Shown here: positions 1-9,868 of the stretch, piece after piece
How the letters are laid out: every line of letters starts with the position of its first letter
Position numbering within the stretch: the stretch's first letter is position 1
Assembly: GCA_933228675.1 (NCBI GenBank)
Contig: OW121742.1
Span: 128,999,983-129,063,982, forward strand
From: Stomorhina lunata
Taxonomy: Eukaryota > Arthropoda > Insecta > Diptera > Rhiniidae
Direction: 5' to 3'
DNA length: 64,000 nt
Made by a program: the position numbers and the translations under genes
Notes under the pieces: model-generated
Databases searched by the model: none
What the model was told of the DNA's origin: nothing
The model's input: only the letters and a program-made list of their open reading frames with translations

Positions 1-1735
1 ATTTGACTTTTACAACCTCTAAAAAATTCTATTAAAGTCACACATACACATGTTTTTCAATAAAAACATATAAAAACATAAACTTTTAATATCCACAAAG
101 TGGCCAAATGGGCGACCGACCACCTTCTGTTTAGTATTTTCTTGTAATAGAGCAATTAAACAAATTTTTTTCAAACAAATAATATTCAATGTTCGAGGCT
201 AATTTAACATTTAACTTAAAAGTCGCCTCCATTAGATCCGACAAACAATAAATGAAAATGACTCGACCCTCTAAAGTAGAATGAATGGTGGTAATGCATG
301 TTAGAAGTGAAGACGCGTAATGCATAAATAATGTTTCTCTTAGAAAATTATTTTTTATTGGCTTATGACAAATAAAAATCTATAAAATGATAAATGGATA
401 AAATTTAAAAAAAAAGTTAAAGGCGCCACTATTAAACTCACTTTTATACATTCATACTTACATGTGTTAGAAAAATGAGAAAAAATAAAACACCCACCCA
501 GGGATCATCATGGCAAAGCCCTAAAAATTATTTTTATAAGAAAATTTAAAAAATGTTTTAAAGTTTAATAAAACCAAAATATCTACATATAAAAAATAAT
601 AAGCATTAAAATTGAAATTGAAAATGTTATGAATATATTTTAATAAAACAACAACATATTTAACAAATTATAAAAAATTTCTTCTGTTGTACGAAACACA
701 CGCACGGTTTTACAAAATACCATTTTCGATGAGTATTTTTGATTTATTGTAACAACTGTGCCGACATCCATACTCGAATTGAGTATTCGTCTTTCTATTG
801 GGTGGGCGATCCAAAAATAAAAAAAAACAAAAACTGACATCCAAAAAATATGAAAAAGTGGCATGATTACACAAGAATAAAAAAATGCATATATTTAAGT
901 ATAAAATAGTTCCTATTGTTCAAGTTGTGTTGACAATAAACGAAATGCAATTTATATTTTTTGGATTTGTGCAATAATGCAGTCAGTGGTAGATTGATGG
1001 GCTAGATTACTTTAACATTTGTTGTAAACTTAAAGTAATCTTAATGATTTAAAATCATTCTGGCGAACAAGATAATACCGTAAAACAAGATTTTTGTAAA
1101 AAGATTTAATGACAGCGCCTACTAAATCCTGAATGAAAATCATGCTTTGCACAAGTAGGAACGTTCGAACGCGACCACATAATTTTATAAATATATATTT
1201 AAAAATTTTGAAGATTTCGGAACTGGACATGTATTGAGGCTATGGTTATACGTAATCCTACTAGACTTAATTTTGATATAAAAGCGATATTTTTTAGTAT
1301 TTAAGTAAATTCCTGGAGATGCTCCGATATGAAAATCAGGGATTTTGGTTCTGAAATCCTGCATCCGATTATATTTTTAGACTCATAAAAAGCAGGCCCA
1401 TACCACCAGTAGCCGAAGACATTTTGCAATTTTCATAAATATCACGATCATTAATGAAACTCGTGAAAATAAGTATTAAAAGCATTCAGTTTGGATTTGG
1501 ATATTAACCAAGTCGGTTGGTGCCGCTTTGTTAAAAAAAAAATACAAAAACAACAAAAATAAAATCCAATTAATAGCAACAAAAAAAGGTTCGAGAGGAC
1601 AAAGAAATATAATCTCGAACATTGTTGCCATGACACTATTATCTTTTCAAACATTGTTTGAAATAAATTTAACCAAATTGGAAATAATTTTCGAAATGGA
1701 AGTAAATTTTAATATTAAACTGTTTTAGATTTTTA
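1..1735. other. AT-rich intergenic or intronic DNA, no gene recognised
   Basis: The stretch is AT-rich, with only short open frames of skewed composition (Phe/Ile/Lys-rich) on both strands. None has a recognisable motif. I see no RNA gene. Confidence 0.6.
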
Positions 1736-2095
1736 TATTTTTTAGATAAAAAATATGTTTTTAGATATTTTCGATACTAAAATTTTTTTGTAGAAAAATT
1801 TTTTGATAACAAAATTTTTTGGTAAAAAAATTTTCTATAGAAAAAAATTTTTCAAATATTTTTGATAAAAAAAATTTCCATAAAAAAATTTTGATAAAAT
1901 AATTTTCTATAGACATATTTTTAATAAAAAAATTTTCTATAGAAAATATTTTTGATAAAAAAAAATTCTATAGAACAATTTTTGATAAGAAAATTTCTAT
2001 AGAAAAATTTTTAATAAAAAAAATTCAATAGAAAAATTTTTAATAAAAAAAATTCAATAGAAAAATTTTGGATAAAAACATTGAGTAGAAATGTT
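1736..2095. repeat. Degenerate palindromic AT satellite, relative of the 44.6-kb array
   Basis: About a dozen diverged units of the form TTTCTATAGAAAAATTTTT plus GATAAAAAAA follow one another at roughly 25-32 bp spacing. The unit is the reverse complement of the 29-bp satellite at 44.6-46.4 kb (TATAGAAAA / TTTTTCATCAAAA), so the same family occurs here in the opposite orientation and in more decayed form. Homology is judged by eye. Confidence 0.6.
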
Positions 2096-2223
2096 TTTAT
2101 TTTTAAAAAGTCAGACCTTCACATTAAAAAAAATACCAATTTTAGTTAAAACGGCAACTTTGTCTACGTTTTTTTGTGCTATTCTCTTTGTGGCTACCTC
2201 TGATTAAAAAGGACCTACATTTT

Positions 2224-2416
2224 AACTCCGGCTCCGAATGGCAAATGCATTAGTTATTGAAGTCTTACATGGCCTAATACTCAATAACCAGTGCCTAGCT
2301 GAGTTATTAGGTGAACCGCTTATATGAAAACTTTTTTTTCAAGTGACTCTGGCCGGGGATCGAACTTGGGACCTCCGGTATACTAGGCGGATGACTCACC
2401 TGCTATACCACAGAAG
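2224..2416 (-). mobile_element. tRNA-derived SINE, copy 1
   Basis: Read on the minus strand, the head resembles a tRNA with internal RNA polymerase III promoter boxes: an A-box-like TATAGCAGGTGAGT followed by a B-box-like AAGTTCGATCCCC. The tRNA-unrelated body contains CTAATGCATTTGCC. The same head and body recur at 25.9, 41.5 and 55.8 kb, which makes this a dispersed family rather than a tRNA gene. The anticodon-position bases (CTAGTATAC here, CTAGCATAC in copy 2) resemble tRNA-Ala(AGC) or tRNA-Val; this is inference. This copy lacks the distal body seen in copies 2 and 3. Confidence 0.75.
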
Positions 2417-4189
2417 TTTACATAAGAAAAACTGAAAGTTTTGTTTAAATATATAAATACTAATCTATAGTAAACAAATTTCTTTCTTGAACACTTTTTA
2501 AAATCGATTTTAAATTTGTTTCTTAAATATCTCTAAAATCGTGAGTTTTAAATATTTTTCTAAAAACGTTCAGTGGATGTAAATATCATGTGGTCGATAA
2601 ATTATAACTTAATCGAAAAACTAAAAGAAAATAGGTATACCACATAACCCGCACTACCACTATATAAGAATACGAAATTACTTTTTATCCACTTATTCAA
2701 ACAAAACAAAAATTGATTCACTCAAAATTATATAACTCTCAAACTAATAGCCCGACAGCTGTAGAAGTTATACATACTTGACGATTGGAGCTACCTGAAA
2801 ATCATATGGATTTAATTTTTGTAGCGCCATGGGTTATTATTTCATTCAAGTTTTGTTAATAATTTTAGTTTACATTTTTTTTGAAACTATTTTATTGACC
2901 TTTCTATGAGGCCAGCCGATAATTAACAGCATATAAATAATTCCGAAGACTTAATGAAATATATATGACCCCAATTTATGGTGCAGAGTATAAAAAAAGC
3001 ATTCAATCAAAATGTGAGAACATGAATTTTTAGAATTTTTGGGGAGTTATTTTAAACTCCCCATTAAACTAAAAGAATAAAATTTAAAAAACAACATAAA
3101 AATTAAACGGCACAGAATCTTTAAACTTGTGGTATTTGAAATTTTCATAAAAAAAATTTTCTTAAAGAAAAAAAATACTTGTGTGAATATAATGAATATG
3201 TGGGTACTAAAAGATGAATGTGCAGCTATAAAAAATAATATTGTCAAAATTATTTGTTAAACATGAATAGGACATAAATTATGCATTTAAATAAAAAAAC
3301 TTTACCATTTGAAATTTAGAAAAGCGAAAATACCAAATGAATATTCTTATATAATTTTATTATATAGAAATAAAAACTATTTTGTTCTTTTAATGAAAAC
3401 AAAATAGACAAAGTTCTTCTCTTATTTATGAAATACTGAATCTGTTTTATGTTTCAGTTAATCATAAATAAGAACGTGCCTCATTTTAAATTGATAAGAT
3501 CTCAAAAAATGCTAAAAAATAAAAATCAAAAACAGACAGAAAGACGGACAAACGAAATTCTTGCAACATAATAATGTCTTGAGCTCATACTATGAAGATA
3601 CGAGTAGTAGCTGCTGCAGTTAGTAATGACTGAAATTGTTATTAGTATCTAGTGCTAGTGCTTTTCTTTGAGGCTCATTAGCATTTAATCTTGACGGAAA
3701 AATATCATAAACTTAACTGACAACTCTATTCCGAGGCCTTTAAGCATCATTGGTCGGTTGTTTTGGTGTTTTTCCCACTTGATGCTGACTTCTTTCTTCT
3801 TTTACTTTTTATGCGCTCCATTGGATCTTTGTGTTTTTCTTTCTTAAAATCTATTTAATCCCTAAAGAGGGATTTTGTTTGGTTTCTTTTTATTTTTGTT
3901 GTTGTATCTTAAATGTTTACAAACCATATAAAGTTACGAGTACAATTCAGTTCAGTTCAGTTTTTGTTTTAGTTTTATTTTGCTATTTTTACTAAAAACA
4001 CAGCTGTGTTGTGTTTAAAACTTTAAAATATCATGGTTTATGGTTTAACAACAAAATTTATAACAAATACAAAAAAAAATATTCATGTTATATTTTCAAG
4101 AAATATGTTCCCTATTCTATAGTGTTGAAAGAAGATTGAGTAATCGAGTAATTTTTTTGATGCACAAAAAGTAATAGGAAACTCTTTTG
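2417..4189. other. AT-rich DNA, no gene recognised
   Basis: Around 2745-3000 there is a weak relic of the interspersed repeat better preserved at 51.1-52.1 kb: GCCCGACAGCTGTAGAAG at the left and a GAGTATAAAAAAAGC end at the right. Otherwise only short chance ORFs are seen. Confidence 0.5.
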
Positions 4190-4244
4190 ATTCACAAAAT
4201 GGTCGAATTATAAAATTCAGTTCTAATTCGACCATTCACAAAAT
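4190..4244. repeat. 33-bp perfect hairpin flanked by 11-bp direct repeats
   Basis: The arms GGTCGAATTA (4201-4210) and TAATTCGACC (4224-4233) are perfect reverse complements separated by a 13-base loop. The direct repeat ATTCACAAAAT occurs immediately on both sides (4190-4200 and 4234-4244). Counting the flanking AAT/ATT the stem extends to 13 bp. The layout is that of a tiny inverted-repeat insertion with a target duplication. Confidence 0.8.
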
Positions 4245-4686
4245 CATAACTAAATTTTTTTAGGTCTGGGAGAATCTATTTTTCAAAATATATGGCTGCC
4301 ATAAGAAGTACGTCTAAAAATTATTTAAAATACCTTATCTAACCCGGAGGAAAAAAATTTCGTAATTTGATATACATATATAATATTTACTAATAGGAAC
4401 ATATAAATAGGAATGTGTTTCTTTGGTTTTTAAAGTTAAAATTTTTTCTTTCTCATCCGAAATATTTCGTAATAATCATTAACCTTGAAAATTATTACAT
4501 CACTAGAAACGAGTAGACATCTAGAACTCGTAGTAATTCGGTTGAATTAAATTTACGATTAAAACTAAAACAATGAATTCTTAGACTTTTTCATTCACTT
4601 TTCTCATACGACACAAAAAAAATATACTATATTTTACATCAAATGTCCCCACTTACGACACCCCAAACACCACAAGTTAAATGAAG
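4245..4686. other. AT-rich DNA left of the LTR element, no gene recognised
   Basis: Nothing recognisable. The 4687-4690 CGCT that follows is the left target duplication of the LTR element. Confidence 0.6.
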
Positions 4687-5763
4687 CGCTTGTGATGGAA
4701 ATGTGCTTTTGTTTGTTGAAGAATGTATCTTCAACTCACCCATGTGCTTCATCGTGGATTGGCACTAGATGGTAGGCTGTAGCTCGCCGGATTGGGGGGG
4801 ATCTTTCCACTTGGTTGGGTGCACATTCACAAAAAATAAAGTTTCGTGCCATAATGGGAAGTCGATGGTTTGACTTGAAGCTGGTTATACATACAACATT
4901 GGACAAAACAATTACTGGATGAGAATGACCAAAAGACCAGACGGACGTTTGACGATATGAGCTGCTATTCTTTAGACATGATGTCTTCAGGACCAGTTGA
5001 TTTGTCCTGGACAGGCTGCCCACCCCATATGACTTGATGAAGTCATCCAGTGACAGAACTCTGGGCCTGCTTCTTCGAGTCCTGTCCCTATTCGTATACT
5101 TACCGCAACTTCAATTTACCGGCTCCATCACAACCAAGAAATAATGGGATTACCACATAATTTCAATATATAACAATTGTATTTATTAATAAAATAAAGG
5201 AAAAAATATAAAATAATACAAATTATCGTGATGCTCTACATCTCATGTCAATAAAAAATCTATATTAATAAAGTTTAATGCTTAACTTATAATTTATTTA
5301 ATTGTAACCGCAATCGGAAGCCATATAAAGATCTTTTTTTTTATTTAAATCATATTTGAATAAAAAAAAGAAAGAGATTTTTATTTTTAGTTATTCAATA
5401 TTATTATTTTATCTTATTTATTTATTTTAATTTTATTCTATTTATTTTAATATTTCATTTTATTATTTTTAATTTATTTTAGTTATTTCAATTTATTTTA
5501 ATATTATATTTACTTTAGTCATTATATTTTACCTTATTTTAATATTTCAGTTTATTTTATTTCTAGTTTATATGTTATTTGAATTTTATTTTAATTTGAT
5601 ATTATATTATATTATTCATTTTATTTCAAATTTATTTTATATTATTTTATTATTTTTATCTTTTATTATTATTATTAATATTTCATATTATTTTATTTAT
5701 TTATTTTAATTTTATTTTGATTTTTATTTCAGTTTATTTTAATTTCTTTTATTTAAATTTTAT

Positions 5764-5940
5764 TTTATATTATTTTATTTATCTATTTTTACTTTATTAT
5801 CTCAAATTTATATTTCATATTGTTTTATTTATCTATTTTTATTTTATTATCTCAAATTTATATTTCATATTGTTTTATTTATCTATTTTTATTTTATTAT
5901 CTCAAATTTATATTTCATATTATTTTATTTATCTATTTTA
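5764..5940. repeat. 50-bp tandem repeat inside the LTR
   Basis: The block beginning CTCAAATTTA recurs at 5801, 5851 and 5901, giving an exact 50-bp period over about 3.5 copies. The matching array in the other LTR lies about 16946-17122. It produces a long hydrophobic open frame (Phe/Ile/Tyr) with no coding value. Confidence 0.9.
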
Positions 5941-6487
5941 AACATTTAAGATTTTATTCATTCAGTTCTAATCGTATATTAGGAGAATTTAAATTATTAA
6001 ACAAAATTTTGAAAAAGTACTTTATGACATTCATTTTGTTTTAGAAATTTATTTTTAGAAAATAAATTTTTTTAAAACAAAATAAAGTTTTAAATGAATG
6101 TTTTTAATCAAAAAGTCAAAATATAGCTCTTATAAGAAAATCTCTAGTTTTTTTTTTTTTTTTTAATTTAAATTTTTTGAAAAATTTAAGGAATTTTAAT
6201 TCAAGTGATCATTTTTAAGTTAAGTTTATGTAAAGTTAAGTCTTATACGCTATATAACACTATGTATAAGTATAATTATATAAAAATAGTTATATGATTA
6301 CATGATATAAAATAGCTTATATAAATGTCATCATATAAGTATAGTTATATAATTATAAGAGTATATAGTTAGAAATATAATGAGATATTATTAAACTAGT
6401 ATTAGGTATAAGTATGTATCTATATATAATCAAATTAGCATAGGTATAATTGTAGTTTAAGTTTATCAATTAAGAGTAATATTTAGG

Positions 6488-6735
6488 TAATTATAAGTTT
6501 AGGTAGGTATATAATAGGTAAGTATATAATTGGGTAAGTATATAATTAGGTAAGTATATAATAGGTGAGTATATAATAAGGTAATTATATAATAGGTAAG
6601 TATATAAATAAGCATGTATATAATCAAGTAAGTGTAGAATTAGGTAAGTATATAATCAGGTGAATGTATAATCAGGTAAGTGTAGAATCAGGTAATTGTA
6701 TAGTTAGGCAAGTATATAGTTGGTAAGTATATAAT
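6488..6735. repeat. Degenerate 14-18-bp tandem array with GGTAAGTATATAAT units
   Basis: Roughly fifteen units of the form (A)GGTAAGTATATAATTA follow one another. Variants include GGTGAGTATA, GGTAATTATA and AAGTGTAGAATCA. The same array is present in the 5' LTR at about 17669-17915. Many units contain GTAAGT, a strong splice-donor consensus, on the + strand, which is antisense to the element. Confidence 0.8.
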
Positions 6736-7122
6736 AGTCGCAAATAGTATTTTTGTTCTATCTTTGTATATTTTCAGGAATTTTATGAACACGTGTTGAA
6801 TAACGGTACGCACCAGAAAACTTTCCACTAAAGATACCGTTATTTTACGATGCCATTGACATGAGCCTACAAGACTTTTTTTTGTTTTTTTTTTAGCTTG
6901 GAACCTATCCAACAAAGTGGTAGTATGGACGTTTACTGTTTTTGCCGCTGCCGTCTTTGGTTTCCAAGAACTCGCAACAAGATCAGTGACTGCTTGCGTA
7001 ATCAAAATCGCAAAGGGGCACAAAATATTAGGGCCTTTTTTTTTCTTGTTTGAACTGGATGCACGCTTCCCGGGCTTTACTGTGTCAATCAACAAATTCC
7101 CTCGATCAACAAATGCTTCCAA
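6688..7122 (-). other. 144-codon open frame in the LTR without an ATG
   Basis: An open frame with mixed, basic, Lys/Thr-rich composition lies in the GC-richer block of the LTR, with an identical copy at 17869-18303. It opens at a TTG codon and has no in-frame ATG, so it is not a conventional gene. It might be a relic of captured coding sequence, an exon reached by splicing, or chance. Identity between the two LTRs is not evidence of selection because the LTRs are nearly identical everywhere. Confidence 0.2.
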
Positions 7123-7569
7123 GTGGTCTTCGGTAAAAATTTAATTTTTTTGGTAGAGATGGAATGGTGTCTTAAAAATCGCACACACACTATCTAAAAC
7201 TGTTCCTAGTTTTATAGTGGTAGAATGCCAAAATAAAATAAAGAGACGCACTTAAACAAAACTTAACACTTTCACACTTTTAAAACTTGTTAAGGTTTAA
7301 TTTTATTTGTGGTACTGACCACAGCCACTGAACTTTTTAGAATGACGCCAAAATTTTGCACATGCATTGACATGCATTAGATTTCCACATTTTAAAGTAA
7401 TTGGTACATTGACGTTTAGTCCGGTACTTGCTGAATGTCATTGGTGTTGCCAGACCGAGTATTGGTTTTTATCTTGACCTACCATATTTATGGTATGTTG
7501 ACAAGTTGTTTTGTTAATAGCAAGACAAAAAAAAACTGAAATACGTCTAACGACAACATGACTGTCACA

Positions 7570-7585
7570 AAGCCTACTCTTTTTC
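7570..7585 (-). promoter_or_regulatory. Polypurine tract (plus-strand primer) of the LTR element
   Basis: On the minus strand the bases next to the 3' LTR read GAAAAAGAGTAGGCTT, then TGTGACAG. A purine-rich tract directly before the 3' LTR is where reverse transcriptase primes second-strand synthesis. It is interrupted by one T and ends in CTT, so the exact primer end is uncertain. A near-copy, GAAAAAGAGGAGG, lies inverted on the + strand at 7600-7612. Confidence 0.7.
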
Positions 7586-7984
7586 AGTAGCCTGCTGCAG
7601 AAAAAGAGGAGGGAAACAGGGTTGTACATTTTTGTTCCGTATTAAATCAAATTTCTTTAATGGCCGACATTGAAGTGCTACCAACTTGTCCTTTACCTAC
7701 TAGGAAGTATATAACCGTGTTTTTTGAACGTGATTCTTTCTTTAAGTTTTGTGATCCCAAAGTGAGTGATTCGCGCAATATTTTTGATATTTAAATTATT
7801 TTTAAATTTAAAAAAATCAATGTAAAATTAAACAAAAGAAATTAAGTGAAAAGTGATTTTTTTTTTTTTTAATAATTTAGTATAATAGCTTATTAAAGTT
7901 TAAAAAAAACAATTGCAGAAAAAAACTTTTTAACAAAGAAAAATGAAGTGAAAAGTGATTTTTTTTTTTAATAACTTTGTTTTA

Positions 7985-8476
7985 TGGCTCATTCACATTA
8001 AGCTCGAAAACTCCTTAAAATAGTTTTCGACATAAAACAATATTGAAAACATAAGTTTTCACATACAAAATGAAAACTCATTGTGTGTTAGTTATCAACA
8101 AAATTTATTTGAAAACTTTTAAATTACCGATACAACACTGAGTTCATACTTGTTATTATAACTCTAAGGTAGGAGAATGTGAAAATAACGAAAATAAGTG
8201 TCGGTCTAAAAAAAACTAAAAAAAACAAATATTTTATGTTTTTTTTTTTTTAAATTTAAATTTTCATTGGAATGTAAAAAAATATTGTTGTTTTTAATGT
8301 TATCTATGAATAAAATTTGTACTTAATGTTCGTTTTTTTTACCGTTAATCGCGATTTTTAAATTCATTTGTCCTAAAAACTCATCAAGTGCCAAATTTTA
8401 AAAAAATGTGATTGTGTGTTCGATGATGTTTTCAATTTCGAAAACACCTAAAAATCTTTAATGTGAATGGGCTATA
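7985..8476. mobile_element. MITE-like insert 1 in the 3' region of the element
   Basis: The terminal inverted repeats are GGCTCATTCACATTAA at the left and TTAATGTGAATGGGCT at the right. The interior is rich in GAAAAC/GTTTTC motifs and has no coding capacity. The same ends bound 8758-9115. The target duplication is not clear. Confidence 0.55.
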
Positions 8477-8757
8477 TAACAAAAAAAAATATTCACAATT
8501 CAAATAACGATATAACTTTGTTATTTACAACGTCTTTAGGAAGTGAATTTTCATGTTCTTGATGTCAAGGTGGAAGTCAGTCGACCAAGATGTCATAGCA
8601 TCCGGTTCCTGCCAAAGTGTGTTTTAATCAGATGATATTGGTAAGTAACAAAAGTTTTTTTTTTCTTTTGTTAATTTTTAATGAGAACGAAAAGGCTCTC
8701 AAAAAAAAATATCATAAAAATCGTGATTTGAAATAGAAATCGGTGTGGTGCATTTAA

Positions 8758-9115
8758 TAGCTCATTCACATTAAGCTCGACAACCCTTTAAAGTAGTTTT
8801 TCTTTTTTTTTTTTTCAAAAACCACACATTTCCCAATACTAATCGAAAACAACTGTTCAAGAAAATTTTTCAATATTTAGAGCTTTACTTATCTTTTGGA
8901 AATGTAGTTTTGAGATTTGCTAAAAAAAAAAAGGTTTTGTGATCCACTAAAAGGTGTTGGCATTAACTATTTTTTTGAAACTTTTTTAACACAAGTAAAA
9001 AAAATTTTTACTTGAAAACTCAATAAATGCCAAAAGATCTAAATAATCGCAATCAGATTTACAAAGTGGTTTTCGTTATTAAAAACTCCTCAAAACTTTT
9101 AATGTGAATGGGTTA
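8758..9115. mobile_element. MITE-like insert 2, same family as insert 1
   Basis: The left end TAGCTCATTCACATTAAGC and the right end TTTTAATGTGAATGGGTTA are inverted repeats of each other and match insert 1. The insert is shorter, about 360 bp. Confidence 0.55.
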
Positions 9116-9868
9116 TAAATTAACTTTATTATACACAAATATACTTTTAAAACATTCATTTTTTGAAAATTTTTGTTTTTAATTTTCTTGGTAAAAATAG
9201 TCTTTACAAAGAAACCATTTCTGTTTATAGGCAAGATTTTATATAATTCTAAATTCAAATGCATCTACTTAAAATGTCAATAATCAGGGATAGATTTTAT
9301 AATTTTATAAAGAAATCAATTTATCACTATCTGTTAGATTAAAAAAATGGATCATTATCAACTGCATATTCAGTTAAGCGAAAAGGATTTCAAGTCTGAC
9401 AGGAATATTCTACTGGTCAGCAACTTGTAAAGCGTGTACTCATTAAAAAAAATCTTTTAGTTTAGTTAGATTTTAAATGGCAAGTGTTTGTAGTTTTTAT
9501 TGAGATGATGTTGGGATTACTTTCATTCTGAATTTTGGAGATATTTCCAGATTTTAAGATTAGAAAGTAGTTCCTATTTGTTTTTGGTGCTTCCCTGGCA
9601 ATTTTCTATCGAATTAGAAAAATGTCATAAATAGGAGTATACACCGGGTATCACTTTTATTTAATATAACAAAACTATTCTAGAAAAGAAAAACAATTTT
9701 ATATTTTCTTTGAGATATATTACAAACTATGGTAAATTATGCGGTACTAATATTTCTTATGCTGTTAATTTTTTTTTTATAGGAAAAGTTCCGAATATAG
9801 TTAAAAAAATGACAATTAGCTTTTTACTCATTACAACTTTTACGATTACTTCTTCAAAATTTCAGTCC

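Larger units (their letters stand above)
4691..7569 (-). repeat. 3' LTR (2879 bp)
   Basis: This is the downstream LTR in the element's minus-strand sense. It matches 15873-18750 over its whole length. The differences I found are T at 5766 (C in the other copy), T at 6216 (A in the other copy) and one extra T in the run near 6147-6164. It contains a GC-richer block at each end, a 50-bp tandem repeat in the middle, and a GTAAGT-bearing tandem array. Confidence 0.97.
7586..9868 (-). other. 2.3-kb non-coding region between pol and the 3' LTR
   Basis: Osvaldo- and gypsy-type elements may carry an env-like ORF here. I see no open frame longer than about 60 codons on the minus strand, and no signal peptide or transmembrane pattern. 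The stretch is AT-rich, contains two MITE-like inserts (7985-8476, 8758-9115) and a short direct repeat AAGTGAAAAGTGATTTTTTT near 7845 and 7948. Either env was never present or it has been lost and replaced. Confidence 0.7.

Noticed and set aside
2340..2416. tRNA gene candidate (A and B boxes on minus strand)
   Set aside because: The acceptor arms do not pair, and the same head recurs with a non-tRNA body at three other sites; it is a SINE.
4736..5023. 95-codon minus-strand frame in both LTRs (also 15918-16205)
   Set aside because: It opens at GTG with no in-frame ATG, has no motif, and is the same in both copies only because the LTRs are near-identical.
5717..6044. Overlapping Phe/Ile/Tyr-rich frames in the LTR
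   Set aside because: They are translations of the 50-bp AT-rich tandem repeat.
6917..7144. 75-codon + strand frame in the LTR (also 18098-18325)
   Set aside because: It has no ATG start and is antisense to the element; it mirrors the open frame on the other strand.
7586..9868. Hidden env gene in the retroelement
   Set aside because: All minus-strand frames are broken and A/T-rich, with no signal peptide, cleavage site or transmembrane segment visible.
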